Below the pieces are notes generated by a model. It was given only the letters and a program-made list of their open reading frames with translations. It searched no databases and was not told the origin of the DNA. Below, one piece after another: positions 1-10,247 of a stretch of 64,000 bases of DNA. How positions within the stretch are numbered: the first letter of the stretch is position 1; the number at the start of each line of letters is the position of its first letter. The stretch is from Prevotella denticola (GTDB taxonomy: Bacteria > Bacteroidota > Bacteroidia > Bacteroidales > Bacteroidaceae): NCBI RefSeq assembly GCF_900454835.1, contig NZ_UGTM01000001.1, positions 1,178,501 to 1,242,500 on the forward strand. The letters are read 5' to 3'. The position numbers and the translations under genes were made by a program.

Positions 1-818
1 AGATAATTGGCCGGATTCGTACACTGCCCTACTGCATCCGTGATTTTCTGAATGGCAATGGCTTCTGCCTCTGCCTTGCGGATACGTGCCTGTGCCTGAC
101 CCTCGGCTATAAGAATCTGCTGCTGCTTGTCAGCTTCGGCACGGTTGATGGCAGCCTGCTTCTCGCCTTCCGACTGCAGGATGGCCGACTGCTTCTGCCC
201 TTCACTGGTAAGAATCGTGGCACGCTTATTCCGTTCTGCCTGCATCTGTTTCTCCATGGCCTGCGAGACGCTTGCCGGAGGAGTTATATCCTGAAGTTCT
301 ACACGGTTCACCTTGATGCCCCATTTGTTCGTTGCATCATCGAGCACCGAACGCAGCTTGGTATTAATAGTATCGCGCGAGGTCAATGTCTGATCGAGTT
401 CCATCTCACCGATGATGTTGCGGAGTGTCGTCTGCGTCAGTTTCTCGATGGCGTTCGGCAGGTTGTTGATTTCATAGACCGCCTTGAACGGATCGACGAT
501 CTGGAAATAGAGCAGTGCATTGATCTGCATCTGAATGTTATCCTTGGTGATGACATTCTGACGGTCGAAGTCGTACACCTGTTCGCGCAGGTCGATGGAA
601 TTGGTATAGGTATAACGCCCGGCACGCAGGGCAACGATGTCCTTTGCATGGTCGATGAAAGGAATGATGACGTTGATGCCCGGCTGGAGCGTTGCATAAT
701 ATTTACCCAGGCGTTCGATGATTTTTGTCTCGCTCTGTGAGATAATGACGATTGACATCTTGGCAAATACAATTGCCAACACAACAAATGCAACCAGCAC
801 ATAAGTTAAAATATCCAT
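1..818 (-). CDS. SPFH/Band 7 (stomatin/prohibitin-like) membrane protein, 3' part cut by window edge
   Basis: Translating the minus strand from the ATG at 818 gives about 272 residues before the window ends. The order is one hydrophobic N-terminal segment (about residues 2-20), a Band 7/SPFH core with the typical ERLGKYYATLQPGI stretch, then a long charged coiled coil rich in Ala, Glu, Gln and Lys (repeated KQ-AAI-AEG units). That is the architecture of QmcA/stomatin-type proteins, which oligomerise on the cytoplasmic membrane as microdomain scaffolds. The gene lies 100 bp downstream of an NfeD-family gene on the same strand, the classic SPFH/NfeD operon, so the two probably act together at the membrane. 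The C-terminus is outside the window. The family call is firm; the physiological role is inferred. Confidence 0.93.
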   Translation of the reverse strand, partial: MDILTYVLVAFVVLAIVFAKMSIVIISQSETKIIERLGKYYATLQPGINVIIPFIDHAKDIVALRAGRYTYTNSIDLREQVYDFDRQNVITKDNIQMQINALLYFQIVDPFKAVYEINNLPNAIEKLTQTTLRNIIGEMELDQTLTSRDTINTKLRSVLDDATNKWGIKVNRVELQDITPPASVSQAMEKQMQAERNKRATILTSEGQKQSAILQSEGEKQAAINRAEADKQQQILIAEGQAQARIRKAEAEAIAIQKITDAVGQCTNPANY

Positions 819-918
819 AAGCATTAATTTTTATACTGTCCTCTTTTCACCCCTCTGCAGGGAGAAGAACAGGACAGAAGGTTTGAAAAAATGTTTCCAA
901 TCAGCTGTCGGGCACGCA

Positions 919-1368
919 TCAGCAACGCTCAACAGTAGCAATAATAGAGTCGAGCCAGAGAACCCGCACGCCCTTCCCCCTGCCAATTTCCGTACCGTCA
1001 ACCGACTTTGCCTTCCACGAGTCGCCGTCGATTTTCACTCTTCCGTATCCACCAGCCTCAATCGTGTCCGTCACTTTTCCTTCACGGCCGATCAACGCAT
1101 CTACGTTGCTTCTTCTTCCATCTGCACCCTGGTGGAGATACTTCAGTGCTACCGGGCGAATCAGAAAAATACTCAACACCGTAAAGACAACGAACACAAT
1201 GACCTGTACAACGACACTATCCGCGAATACAGAGACGAGCGAAGCACAGAAACTTCCTATGGCAAAACACATGATGTAGAAGTCTCCGTTCATCATTTCC
1301 AGTATCAGACAGACGAGGCCGACCAGCACCCATGCCAGCCATAGATTTTGTACCAGATAATCAATCAT
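919..1368 (-). CDS. NfeD family membrane protein
   Basis: A 149-residue protein with two or three hydrophobic segments in residues 1-75 (LAWVLVGLVCLILEMM, then VVVQVIVFVVFTVLSIFLI). It is followed by a soluble domain of about 70 residues with GREGKVTDTI and GYGRVKIDGDSW, typical of the OB-fold NfeD C-terminal domain. Short NfeD proteins lack the ClpP-like protease half and are usually encoded beside SPFH proteins, as here (next gene downstream, 100 bp). The OB fold is thought to contact the SPFH partner. The start at 1368 is the first ATG of the frame. A weak -7-like element (TATCTTTA on the minus strand, 1394-1401) lies just upstream. Confidence 0.9.
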   Translation of the reverse strand: MIDYLVQNLWLAWVLVGLVCLILEMMNGDFYIMCFAIGSFCASLVSVFADSVVVQVIVFVVFTVLSIFLIRPVALKYLHQGADGRRSNVDALIGREGKVTDTIEAGGYGRVKIDGDSWKAKSVDGTEIGRGKGVRVLWLDSIIATVERC

Positions 1369-1730
1369 AGTTTCAAGGGTTTGATTTCGTCCGTAAAGAT
1401 AGTAATAAAACCTGATTCTGTCAAATCTTCACAGGAAAAAGAGTTAAATAGTGAGGATTTTCCCGTTTCCACTCTCTCAGACTATCATTATAAACACGGG
1501 AAAGCACTTTCTACTGTCATTGCAAAGCAGCTCAAATCCGAATGAAAGCAGTCTATACTGACCAGGAGTACATTTCCGCATCAGCCGGGACAACCGGAAA
1601 ATCCGCTCTGTACGGAAAGGAAAGATGTTTACATTCTTCCGCCATGACAACGATGTTTTTCTCTATTGCGACGGAATTGAACAAGAGGGAAGTGTCAGAC
1701 AGAATCGAAACATACCACTGTCTGCATCCC

Positions 1731-1811
1731 GACTAACGCCTGTCTGGGATTCAATCAGTGCTTACCTGCACGCCAATTAACGCCTGTTTGCAACGCAACT
1801 AAGCACCTTTT
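1731..1811. repeat. 81-bp triple-palindrome element, degenerate copy (family 1)
   Basis: Three 15-bp imperfect palindromes start at 1742, 1764 and 1786, exactly 22 bp apart. The last reads GTTTGCAACGCAACT. The right end is GCACCTTTT; the matching left end (AAAAGG in the other copies) has decayed. Geometry is identical to the elements at 12403-12483 and 38721-38801. Confidence 0.75.
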
Positions 1812-2270
1812 CTTATACAGGGGACTATTCTGCTGATTACAAGCTGTTTACAGGTCTTCCTAAACACTCATTTCCCTCCCCGTCATCCATCTCTTTCGGC
1901 TTTCCCGACGATAACAGATTCCCGGTAAAACAATCAATACAGAGAAAGTGAATCCACAGATTGGAATCGGAAAACATTTTACAAAATTCCATTTTGTCCT
2001 TGAACACCGATGAACTGCTGCCCCTGAACTCTCTTCACTGCACAACGACGGTAGCATAAAAAGCAAATACCGACAAAAGTAACCTCTGCTGCTGTAAGCC
2101 TCTCAGGCGAGCAGCTTTCCCTTTCTTTCTGAGAGAGCATAGCAGGCTATGAGGCTGAAAGAGAAAGCAGAATATTGCCGCACGCATAAAAGCAACATCC
2201 TGGGTAAATTCAATGTAACAAGGGAATCTGAGAAATGTGGATAATGTGGGACGCTTATCCTATAAACAGA

Positions 2271-2316
2271 TTACGGCTATCCGTCTCCCACCGATGGCGG
2301 AAACAGATAGCCGTAA
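2271..2316 (-). terminator. inverted repeat 3' of the M48 gene
   Basis: Eleven-base arms TTACGGCTATC (2271-2281) and GATAGCCGTAA (2306-2316) are perfectly complementary and enclose 24 bases with partial further pairing. On the minus strand the hairpin comes about 35 bp after the M48 stop codon and is followed by a fairly AT-rich stretch, so a terminator is likely. Confidence 0.55.
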
Positions 2317-2349
2317 AATAATAATTCTGAAAAAGGAAGAACAGCCAGA

Positions 2350-3252
2350 TCAACGCCGCTTACCCGATCGCCTGGAAGACGCAGAACCACCGATATGAAT
2401 AGTTCCGGCTGCCCGTGTCGTGCCTGATGTCACCACACGACTACCAACACTTCCATGATAATACTTCTCCGCTTCCGGCAGCCACCGCTTGATATTCTCT
2501 ATACGACGGGCATCTGAAGGGTGATCGCTCAGCACTTCTGTACGGTTGCTGCCGGTACTCGAAGCCATGCGCTGCCAAAAGGTAACGGCATTCGCCGGAT
2601 CGTAGCCTGCCATGGCAGCAAAAATCAGTCCCATGTAATCCGCCTCACTCTCATTGTCACGGCTGTACTTCAGATTGCGGAAAGAGAAGTAGCCGCCGGC
2701 CACCTGTGAGGCGATGTCGCCCACCCCACTGCCGACCGTGGAGTTCAGCACCGTTCCCAGGATGTTTGTCCCCATCTGCTGGTTCATCTGCTTGGTCAGC
2801 TGTTCCGCACTGTGCTTGGCCACGGCGTGTGCGATTTCATGCCCCAGCACAATGGCCAGACTGGCTTCGTTCTGCGTATAGGGAAGCAGACCCTCGTAGA
2901 CGACAATCTTTCCGCCGGGCATACAGAAGGCATTGGCCTGTTTGTCCTGGACAAGATTGAACTCCCATTTGAAATTGTTTATCTCACTGGCATAGCCATT
3001 GTTGCGCAGGTAGGTCTCTACGGCATGGGCGAGATTGCGCCCTACACGCTGTACCATAGCCGTGTTCTTCGCATCCGTAGAACGCTTGGCTGATGCCATG
3101 AACTTGGCATATTCCTGGTTGCTGAGACTGAGAAGCTGGGCATCAGAAATACTGATGCGGTGTGTACGACCTGTCAACGGTACCTTCGAGGCCGTGCCGC
3201 AGGCTGTCATCAAGGCAACGACAGCTGACATGAATAAATACTTGATCTTCAT
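2350..3252 (-). CDS. M48 family metalloprotease, lipoprotein (LoiP/YcaL-like)
   Basis: 300 residues. The N-terminus is a lipoprotein signal (hydrophobic segment followed by LMTACGT, lipobox Cys18). The zinc-protease motif HEIAH lies at 138-142, and a downstream SEAD motif (Glu203, part of ESEADYMG) supplies the third zinc ligand. The rest matches periplasmic M48C proteases such as LoiP, YcaL and BepA, which degrade misfolded envelope proteins. The C-terminal tail is Ser/Arg/Gly-rich and looks disordered. A -7 element (TACTTTCG, minus, 3285-3292) with TTTG 19 bp upstream precedes the gene, and an inverted repeat follows it, so it is probably monocistronic. The family is certain; the exact substrate is unknown. 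Confidence 0.93.
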   Translation of the reverse strand: MKIKYLFMSAVVALMTACGTASKVPLTGRTHRISISDAQLLSLSNQEYAKFMASAKRSTDAKNTAMVQRVGRNLAHAVETYLRNNGYASEINNFKWEFNLVQDKQANAFCMPGGKIVVYEGLLPYTQNEASLAIVLGHEIAHAVAKHSAEQLTKQMNQQMGTNILGTVLNSTVGSGVGDIASQVAGGYFSFRNLKYSRDNESEADYMGLIFAAMAGYDPANAVTFWQRMASSTGSNRTEVLSDHPSDARRIENIKRWLPEAEKYYHGSVGSRVVTSGTTRAAGTIHIGGSASSRRSGKRR

Positions 3253-3284
3253 CTGATTTACCGTTTTTTATAACTTTCTACCTG

Positions 3285-3315
3285 CGAAAGTACGACATTT
3301 TTTGTAAGAGACAAA
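3285..3315 (-). promoter_or_regulatory. promoter of the M48 gene
   Basis: Minus strand: TTTG at 3315-3312 and TACTTTCG at 3292-3285, spacing 19 bp, close to the Bacteroidota consensus TTTG-N19/20-TAnnTTTG. The last TTTG of the -7 box is TTCG. It lies about 33 bp upstream of the start codon. Confidence 0.55.
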
Positions 3316-3383
3316 CAAAACGACTGCTTTTTTAAAAAGGTTAACCCTGAAACGGCGCATCCTCACGGCTGCACCATAGAACA

Positions 3384-4697
3384 TCAGGCCGACTTTCCGC
3401 TTTTCCCGATCTCATCCGTGACAGGAACGAAACCGCTCACGACAAAACTGGTGATACCCAGCAATGCCACAAGGAAGAAGAAACGGCGATAGCCCGCATA
3501 CTCCTGGAGGAAGCCTGTAAACCATCCCGACAGAACGACGGAAAAGGCTGTAATGGCCGTTCCTAAAGAATAGGTAAAGGTGGAATGCTTACCCCTCGTA
3601 CAATGAGTAAGCCATACCACGTAGACCGTCAGGCCAAGACCCGCCCCGAACTGCTCGGCCAGCATACAGAAATTAATGACCGAAAGGGTGGAGACAAAGT
3701 AATAACTGAGATAGACAAAAAGGAACTTGGGCAGCGTCAGAGCCATGACAAACGGCCAGAGCCAACGCTTCAGCCCGTCTCTGCGCACCAGTCCCGCTCC
3801 CAAGGCACAGCCCGCAATCAGCGAAAACGTGCCTACCGTACCCAGTACCAGCCCTAACTCCTGGGGAGAGAGAGCCAGTCCGCCGTTGCTCCCAGGATCT
3901 ATCAAGAAGAGTGGAACAATCCGGAAGAACATCCCTTCAGGCACCAGAAAGCAGAAGAGAAAACAGAGATTTGCCACATAATGAGGACGGCGGACGAAAG
4001 CAGCCTTGACATCATGCCACCACTGGCGTGTCACCCCGCTCCAGATAGGGAGGCCGGCATAGTGACGATCTTTCGGGAGTACGACCGCATGGAAGCCCGT
4101 GAGGCAGGCCATAAGGACTGACAAGATCCAGAAAACCGTTGCCCATGAAGGGCGGACGGTCCGGTTGATTACCTCCAGATTGCCGGCCACCGTTACTGGA
4201 AGAGCCATCCCGACAATGATGGAAAAGAGATAGAAGACGGTACGGACACCGAAAAAAGCAGGACGATGACGCAGTGCGGCTTCTTTTTTATAGAGCCGTT
4301 CGATCGCCACATCATGCAATGCCGCAGCCGTGGCCATGACCATCAGGAAAAGAACCGTCCACTCGAACCAGCGGACGGAAGGGACAACCATTGCCAGTCC
4401 TGCAAAGCACAGGAGCATGACAGCCTCCGTCAGAACGATCCAGAAACGTCTGCTTCCATACCCTACAACCAGCCTGCCCAGTAGAGGACGAAGGATAAAC
4501 GGCAGCAGAAACCAGGAGGCGGTCAGCGTGATGGCACCGTTAGAAAGCCCCATCCTGTTGAAGTAGACCAATGAGGTCATCAACAGTATCACATAAGGAA
4601 GCCCGCGTGTAAGATAGAGCGTCGGAAGCCAGAGCCAATGGCTGTGCCACCGGTTCTCTATGGGTATTCCGTTGATGATAGTCTGATCCTCATGCAT
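3384..4697 (-). CDS. MFS transporter, AmpG-like (muropeptide permease type)
   Basis: 437 residues with about 12 predicted membrane segments spread over the whole length. The N-terminal part (LYLTRGLPYVILL, then FILRPLLGRLVVGYGSRRFW with the MFS loop 2-3 signature) resembles AmpG, the inner-membrane permease for anhydro-muropeptides released from peptidoglycan. It follows the GT2/DUF4922/SpoIID gene by 41 bp on the same strand and is probably cotranscribed with it. The partner carries a peptidoglycan-hydrolase-like SpoIID domain, which supports a role in cell-wall fragment uptake. The MFS assignment is sure; the muropeptide substrate is an inference from similarity and context. Confidence 0.8.
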   Translation of the reverse strand: MHEDQTIINGIPIENRWHSHWLWLPTLYLTRGLPYVILLMTSLVYFNRMGLSNGAITLTASWFLLPFILRPLLGRLVVGYGSRRFWIVLTEAVMLLCFAGLAMVVPSVRWFEWTVLFLMVMATAAALHDVAIERLYKKEAALRHRPAFFGVRTVFYLFSIIVGMALPVTVAGNLEVINRTVRPSWATVFWILSVLMACLTGFHAVVLPKDRHYAGLPIWSGVTRQWWHDVKAAFVRRPHYVANLCFLFCFLVPEGMFFRIVPLFLIDPGSNGGLALSPQELGLVLGTVGTFSLIAGCALGAGLVRRDGLKRWLWPFVMALTLPKFLFVYLSYYFVSTLSVINFCMLAEQFGAGLGLTVYVVWLTHCTRGKHSTFTYSLGTAITAFSVVLSGWFTGFLQEYAGYRRFFFLVALLGITSFVVSGFVPVTDEIGKSGKSA

Positions 4698-4738
4698 CTG
4701 GAGTATATCTTACAGGTTCATACCGTTGTCCGACGGCT

Positions 4739-7700
4739 TTACTTGTATCGTTTCTCGATTACTGCCGTCTGGTAGTAGTGGTGCAGAATCTCGTCGTAAG
4801 GATAACCCTTCTCGCCCATCACGGCGGCACCGATCTGACACAGCCCTACGCCATGTCCCCATCCGGCTCCGGCGAGATGGAAATGCCGGGGAACGCCGTT
4901 CACGACATCACGGGCATCTACCACGAATGCCGAACTGTACAGATGGCTCTCGCTCAGCACGCGCCTTATCTCCAGCTCCTTGCCGATGATACGGGTAAGT
5001 TTCGTTCCAACGATCTTCAGACGGCTGATACGGCCGCTTCTGCCACGCTCTAGCGGCTGAAGGCCGATGATTTCTCCGAAGTCGAATCCGCTTTTGCGAC
5101 GAATCAGTTCAGAAAGTTCTTCCTGTGTGTAGTCTACGGTCCAGCGGTAAAAATCATGTGTCTCCTGGTCGTAATTGTTCAGAACCTGATGCAGGACAGC
5201 CGTGTCCTCCGTGTTGCAGAACGCTTCAGGAGAAGAAAGAATCCATGTCCGTGCGGCTTTCTCTTCGGTCAGGTCTTCCGAAGGAGCCGTCCCCAGGGGC
5301 GCCTTGTCTGCCACTGAATGCAGGTAGGGTTTGCGGATATTGTCCCAGCAGTACTGGAACTCCTCCGTGACACCGCCGCAACACTTGCTGAAACGGGCAT
5401 CACATATCTTGCTGCCGTCCATCAGCAACACTCCCCGAGTAGCCCTGATGGCCTCTTCGACGTGCGGACTTGTCGCTTTCGTAATGCCCTGGTAACGCTG
5501 ACAATGGTCGTCTGCACAGACATCAAACAGCTTGTGTGCGTCGCCGTCATACCATACGATGCCTTCTTCTTCCGACACCTTTACAGGTGCAAAGGCCTTC
5601 TGGACACCCATTTCTATGGCCTTCCGCCTTCTCATCTGCACCAGCAGCCAGCTACGGGATATAACGGCATGGGCTTTCAAGAGCTCCAGCGACGACGTGG
5701 CGCGCATCTCACTCGAAATGACACTTGCCAAATACCGTTCTACCGGGAGCACATTGACTGCCCAGATTTTATCTCCGTCAATGACAAGCTGAAGGCTGCC
5801 GGCAAAAGTCTGCTCTTCTTTTCGCTCCCAATGGAAGTCTGCTCCGATCGTCACATCCTCCAAGGTGAAAGACGCATCATCGTCTGCCGGCGTAAAACTA
5901 AGCTCCTGATAGCGACCGAATCCCCAAAGCATCTTTCCTTCCATGAGCTTCACAGTCTGTTCACCGCTTACCGTCCGGTTACCAAGAATATAAGCCCCAT
6001 TCAAGCGGAAGCGTATCTCCTTACCGCCCAATATGCCTACCGACACGACAGGCTCTGTCCGCCAGTCGTCAAAAGCGGCATCTACAGCCTCATTGCGGAC
6101 CTGCTTCACGACTTCTGCCATTGCCTCGTCCGACAAAGACACCTCACGCAGGACAGCCCGGGCACGCTCTCCGGTCATGCGTTCAAAGTCACTCTGACGA
6201 GGCAATATCAGCAGTCCTGCCATGTCCAGGCTGCCCGGGCTAACCAGACACTGTGTCTCTTCCTCAGCCGAATAGCAGTCGGGACGGTGCTTCGCACGTG
6301 GGAACACGACCGTGACAAACGCATCTCCGCTGCGCCACGCTACAATATTCATCATCGGTTCGGTCTCGTCTTCTTTCAAAGGAAGAGCTTCATACACATA
6401 GCTGAACAGTGCGGCATCATGTGCTTCCGTACGACTTACGATGGCAAGAGCAGGACAGACGTAATCCTTTATTTCATAAATTCCTTCTGTATTGTTCAGC
6501 TTCAACAGCGGTTCCGCCATCTTGCGGAGCTGCTGCCAGTCTCGCTGCAAAGGCAGAATACCGCTTGTCCCAGCCTGGAAATGCAGGTGATCCGGCGCAC
6601 TGGCACCGCATTTCGGGCCGTTGTAGAACACCATCAATTGCGGATAAGCTCTCAGAAGGCGGTGTATCTGTACGTAATTATCGGCGATGGCCTGTGGCTG
6701 ATGCTTGCTGGCAGGAATGGTAAAATGAGCCGGGAGTATCGGAAACGGATTGACAAGAATGTCGAAATCGTCACAAAAAGGCAATGCGGTCTGTTCAGCC
6801 GGACGGTTCTTCCCGCAGAGGAAGCAAGGACGATTGGCCAGCGAGGCCTTGTCAATCTTCGCACCTGTGCTCACCAAGCGTGCAGGATTGAACTGTACAA
6901 GGACCGGCCCCGTCTCACGTGTCTGTACACACTTCAGCTCTTCATAACGCCGGGCAGCGTCTGGCCACTGTTCCAGCTGGTTATGGAAGAATTCGGTCAG
7001 CCCTTTCTCCCGCTCCCTGTTCTGTTTCTGACGAGCCAGAATCTCAATCGTCCGCAGCTGATCCTTATAGTGGTTGTTGACATTCACCTTATCAATACTC
7101 AGCACGGCATCACTGTTTCCGCCCCAGCGACGGCAGAGGTACAGCTCATCATAAATCCTTCCGATACGGAAACGGCGGCTGAAAGCAAGCCCCATGGCAT
7201 AGTCTTCACCGTAACTGGTATTGGGAAACCGCAGCTGGCGGGCCAGCGGGGTGAAGAAGGCACGCGGTGCACCGAGACCGTTGATACGCAAAGCATTGTT
7301 GCAGCCGTTGTCCGCTGTCCACTCACTGTGGCTGATCAGGCCCGGCGGAAGCGTGTTGAGATTGAAGTCGCACATACGGTACGAGCCTACAATCATCGCC
7401 GCCTTCTGCTCATGGAAGGCATCGACAATGGCCTGCAAGGTGTTCTCTGACGAATAAAGGTCGTCACTGTCCAGCTGAACGGCAAAGCGACCGCAATGCA
7501 CATCATGGATGGCATAGTTCCAGCAGCCGCCTATACCAAGGTCGGTACGGTCTGGGACGAGATGAATCAGCCGTTCATCATTCCGGAAAGATTCGAGTAT
7601 CTCCGTTGTCCCATCCGTCGAATGATTGTCCACGACGATAACATTGAAGGCGAAATCAGTCTTCTGCGAGAGTGCCGACACGACCGCATCACGCACCGTC

Positions 7701-8488
7701 TTCTCACGGTTGAAGACCGGGATGACTACCGAAGCCTTTACAGGAAACGACTCTTCATAGAAATCAGGCTGCTCGTAATGTGCCGTGTCCACCAGTGCGC
7801 CGATAGAAGAAAGGTGCTCGGTTGCTACACGCTCCATCTCTATCTGGGCCTCACGGTTGCGCGGGTCCACATAGTCGAACTGCTTCACACCGCTGGCACG
7901 CAGGTCGTCTTCTTCCTCGGTGTACAGATATTCAGCCAGATGGAAAAGCCTTCCACACCGGCTCAGATGAAGACGCAGGTCATACCAGCCGGCAAACTCC
8001 CAGTCCTCTGCCGCTTCCCTTGTGACGTACGCTTTCAGGTACTCAGTCTTCAGAAGCACGACAGAACCGAAGTCGAAGTCATCCCGGACGCTTCCTAACT
8101 GATAGTCGGTCACCGGATGTTTCACGGTCTTTCCGTCTTCGACAGCATAACGGTCGGCGTACACCATCACAGCAGCGGTCTCCTCGGCCACCTGCAACAT
8201 ACGTTCAACAGCATGACTGCCCAGTGTCACCGGACCTCGTTTTAAGTAAAGCAGGGTGTATTCACCTCCTGCATACGCCGCCATCAGTCGCATTGTATCC
8301 GACGAAAGCAGTCTGCCTATCCGCAGGAGATCCGTATGAAGGGGCATGATCTCCATGACCTGATGCTTCTCCACAAGCAGATGTATCTGCTGCACAACGC
8401 CCGTCTGCCACAACTGTGCAGAATTTGACATGATGGCATCGAAACTGCCATCAGGTATAAAACAATCTATCCTTCTGTTCTTTTCCAT
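4739..8488 (-). CDS. multidomain fusion: GT2 glycosyltransferase + DUF4922 (HIT-like) + SpoIID/LytB
   Basis: I place the start at the ATG at 8488 (1249 residues). The longer open frame runs back into nhaD and encodes implausible sequence there. Residues 1-200 look like a degenerate GT-A domain. Residues 250-480 form a GT2 domain ([19 protein letters not shown], metal-binding LDSDD at 339-343). Residues 540-810 match DUF4922, with CFLCGK at 555-560 and a HIT/GalT-like [10 protein letters not shown] at 631-640, suggesting nucleotidyl chemistry. Residues 815-1249 are SpoIID/LytB: LPVERYL, SSEM with the expected catalytic Glu927, and [13 protein letters not shown] at 1209-1221. SpoIID enzymes are lytic transglycosylases on peptidoglycan, normally outside the membrane. 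I see no signal peptide or membrane segment here, so the location is puzzling. An AmpG-like permease follows. Peptidoglycan remodelling or recycling is inferred. Confidence 0.82.
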   Translation of the reverse strand: MEKNRRIDCFIPDGSFDAIMSNSAQLWQTGVVQQIHLLVEKHQVMEIMPLHTDLLRIGRLLSSDTMRLMAAYAGGEYTLLYLKRGPVTLGSHAVERMLQVAEETAAVMVYADRYAVEDGKTVKHPVTDYQLGSVRDDFDFGSVVLLKTEYLKAYVTREAAEDWEFAGWYDLRLHLSRCGRLFHLAEYLYTEEEDDLRASGVKQFDYVDPRNREAQIEMERVATEHLSSIGALVDTAHYEQPDFYEESFPVKASVVIPVFNREKTVRDAVVSALSQKTDFAFNVIVVDNHSTDGTTEILESFRNDERLIHLVPDRTDLGIGGCWNYAIHDVHCGRFAVQLDSDDLYSSENTLQAIVDAFHEQKAAMIVGSYRMCDFNLNTLPPGLISHSEWTADNGCNNALRINGLGAPRAFFTPLARQLRFPNTSYGEDYAMGLAFSRRFRIGRIYDELYLCRRWGGNSDAVLSIDKVNVNNHYKDQLRTIEILARQKQNREREKGLTEFFHNQLEQWPDAARRYEELKCVQTRETGPVLVQFNPARLVSTGAKIDKASLANRPCFLCGKNRPAEQTALPFCDDFDILVNPFPILPAHFTIPASKHQPQAIADNYVQIHRLLRAYPQLMVFYNGPKCGASAPDHLHFQAGTSGILPLQRDWQQLRKMAEPLLKLNNTEGIYEIKDYVCPALAIVSRTEAHDAALFSYVYEALPLKEDETEPMMNIVAWRSGDAFVTVVFPRAKHRPDCYSAEEETQCLVSPGSLDMAGLLILPRQSDFERMTGERARAVLREVSLSDEAMAEVVKQVRNEAVDAAFDDWRTEPVVSVGILGGKEIRFRLNGAYILGNRTVSGEQTVKLMEGKMLWGFGRYQELSFTPADDDASFTLEDVTIGADFHWERKEEQTFAGSLQLVIDGDKIWAVNVLPVERYLASVISSEMRATSSLELLKAHAVISRSWLLVQMRRRKAIEMGVQKAFAPVKVSEEEGIVWYDGDAHKLFDVCADDHCQRYQGITKATSPHVEEAIRATRGVLLMDGSKICDARFSKCCGGVTEEFQYCWDNIRKPYLHSVADKAPLGTAPSEDLTEEKAARTWILSSPEAFCNTEDTAVLHQVLNNYDQETHDFYRWTVDYTQEELSELIRRKSGFDFGEIIGLQPLERGRSGRISRLKIVGTKLTRIIGKELEIRRVLSESHLYSSAFVVDARDVVNGVPRHFHLAGAGWGHGVGLCQIGAAVMGEKGYPYDEILHHYYQTAVIEKRYK

Positions 8489-8652
8489 CTTAGCGTGTGT
8501 TCTGTTTATTCCGTATGCAACATCCCCGGGGCAGGCAATGGCATCAATTCCCTGTCCAAGAGACTGTCCTGAAAAATCCCCAACCGGCCCGGACAGAAAG
8601 GCCGGCAGGCGACAGACCGGCTTGCACAGCACAGCCAGCAGGCTGATATTTC

Positions 8653-10038
8653 TTAAAGCGGCGTGGTGAAGATATACGTACGGATAACCCAATAGGACAG
8701 GATACCGGCAAGGTATCCAGCCAGTGCTATCCATGAGATACGTTTCATATACCAGCCGAAGGTAATCTTCTCCAGCCCCATGACGACGACACCGGCGGCC
8801 GAACCGACGATAAGCATCGACCCACCGACACCAGCACAGTAAGCCAGCAGCTGCCAGAAGATTCCGTCAACCGCCATGTCACCTGTAGCAGCAACAGGAT
8901 ACATACCCATGCTTCCGGCGACGAGCGGTACATTGTCGACAATGGACGAGAGTACGCCGATGATGCCCGTAACGGCATAATGGTTACCGTTGAACGCAGT
9001 ATTCAGACCGCTGCCAAGTTCCTTCAGGACACCCACTTCTTCCAGGCAGGCCACAGCCATCAGAATACCTAAGAAGAAAAGAATCGTCGACATATCAATG
9101 CGGCTCAGCAGATTGCTGACACGCTTTGAGAAATGAACATTGTCACCTCTTCTCCTGTGAATACTACGGTAAAACAGTTCGGTCACGGTCCACAAAATGC
9201 CCAACACAAGGAGAATGCCAGCGAAAGGAGGGAGGTCGGTGAGGTAATGGAACAGCGGTACAAGACAGAGACCGCCCACGCCGACAGCAAAGATAGCCTT
9301 GCGCTGCATGCCGGTGAACTCCAGCATTTCCCTGTCGCCCGTCAGGTCGTTCGCCAGATCGTCGTATTCAATATTCCCCTTCAGTGCCGTCTGCAGCAGA
9401 AGTGCCGGTACCAGCATCGACACCAGAGACGGGATGAGAATCTCACTGATGACACCGCCGGCCGTGATCATGCCCGCATTCCACAGCATGATTGTCGTGA
9501 CGTCTCCGATAGGAGAAAAAGCACCGCCCGAGTTAGCGGAAACGATCACCAGCGAGGCATAGACAATGCGGTCTTTCCTGTCGTGGACAAGCTTGCGCAG
9601 GATCATGATCATCACGATACTTGTCGTCAGGTTGTCAAGAATGGCTGAAAGAAAGAAAGTCATGAAGGCGATCTTCCACAGCAGACCCCGCTTCGTCTTG
9701 GAGTGCATGACGTTCTTCACCCAGTTGAAGCCGCCATTCTGATCGACGATTTCCACAATAGTCATCGCCCCCATCAGGAAAAAGAGCGTTGTGGCTGTGT
9801 CACCGAGATGCTCGGTAATCAAAGCATTCACGAAAGACACAATCTGATCTCCAGTGCCCTTGAAACCGGGATGCATCAGCTGTGCGAACGGTACCGGATC
9901 GAGCATGTAAAGAGTCCAGCAGAATACAAACATCAACAAGGCGATTGCGGCCTTGTTGACCTTCGTCAGGCTCTCCATCGCAATGAGGGCATAGCCCAGG
10001 ACGAAGACGACGATAACAGCAATTGTTAGTGTTGACAT
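8653..10038 (-). CDS. nhaD: NhaD family Na+/H+ antiporter
   Basis: 461 residues from the ATG at 10038 (a TTG one codon earlier is ignored). About 12 hydrophobic segments are visible, with motifs typical of the IT-superfamily NhaD group: [60 protein letters not shown] and [13 protein letters not shown]. NhaD exchanges sodium for protons at the inner membrane. The gene is followed by the glycosyltransferase fusion after 164 bp on the same strand. A -7 element (TACCTTTG, minus, 10071-10078) lies 32 bp upstream, so it is transcribed divergently from ligA. The call is confident. Confidence 0.93.
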   Translation of the reverse strand: MSTLTIAVIVVFVLGYALIAMESLTKVNKAAIALLMFVFCWTLYMLDPVPFAQLMHPGFKGTGDQIVSFVNALITEHLGDTATTLFFLMGAMTIVEIVDQNGGFNWVKNVMHSKTKRGLLWKIAFMTFFLSAILDNLTTSIVMIMILRKLVHDRKDRIVYASLVIVSANSGGAFSPIGDVTTIMLWNAGMITAGGVISEILIPSLVSMLVPALLLQTALKGNIEYDDLANDLTGDREMLEFTGMQRKAIFAVGVGGLCLVPLFHYLTDLPPFAGILLVLGILWTVTELFYRSIHRRRGDNVHFSKRVSNLLSRIDMSTILFFLGILMAVACLEEVGVLKELGSGLNTAFNGNHYAVTGIIGVLSSIVDNVPLVAGSMGMYPVAATGDMAVDGIFWQLLAYCAGVGGSMLIVGSAAGVVVMGLEKITFGWYMKRISWIALAGYLAGILSYWVIRTYIFTTPL

Positions 10039-10070
10039 CAATGATTCTTGTTTCGATTATTTCTAAGGCA

Positions 10071-10078
10071 CAAAGGTA
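10071..10078 (-). promoter_or_regulatory. -7 element of nhaD
   Basis: TACCTTTG on the minus strand fits TAnnTTTG. No convincing -33 TTTG is seen at the usual distance. Together with the ligA element at 10154 it makes the intergenic region a divergent promoter. Confidence 0.5.
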
Positions 10079-10153
10079 AGCAAAAGAAATGAGTTGGGAC
10101 ATAAAGAATGCAAATTAATTGAGCAAAAGACAACCGCATTCGGCAAAATGTAG

Positions 10154-10161
10154 TATATTTG
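10154..10161 (+). promoter_or_regulatory. -7 element of ligA
   Basis: TATATTTG at 10154-10161 fits the Bacteroidota -7 box. It implies a 5' leader of about 80 bases before the ATG at 10248. The leader contains a C-rich string of imperfect CATCACCGCC repeats (about 10190-10235). Confidence 0.55.
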
Positions 10162-10247
10162 CAGAGAAAGCAGGAAGGAAGCGGGAATCCACCATCACCG
10201 CCCATCACCCCATCACCGCCTATCATCCCCCATATCCCCCTAAAACA

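Larger units (their letters stand above)
1369..2349. other. intergenic region without a supported gene
   Basis: Nearly 1 kb separates nfeD from the M48 protease gene. The only open frames (for example 1542-1736 plus and 1860-2066 minus) are short, Cys/Ser-rich and resemble no family I know. The region holds a palindrome array (1731-1811), a loose imperfect hairpin around 2118-2171, and an inverted repeat at 2271-2316 that suits a terminator of the M48 gene. Nothing else is evident. Confidence 0.7.

Noticed and set aside
1731..1811. CRISPR array
   Set aside because: The repeated units are palindromes 22 bp apart with 7-bp spacers and no unique spacers of 25-40 bp; no cas genes are near. The same holds for the other arrays.
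1542..2066. short ORFs in the 1.4-2.3 kb gap
   Set aside because: Unusual composition, no family resemblance and no promoter element.
5318..7450. 710-codon plus-strand frame opposite the GT2/DUF4922/SpoIID gene
   Set aside because: Its translation is low-complexity and matches no family, and it lies fully opposite a gene with clear domains. It is an antisense shadow.
8489..8734. N-terminal extension of the GT2/DUF4922/SpoIID protein
   Set aside because: The 82 extra residues overlap nhaD and are not glycosyltransferase-like; the ATG at 8488 fits better.
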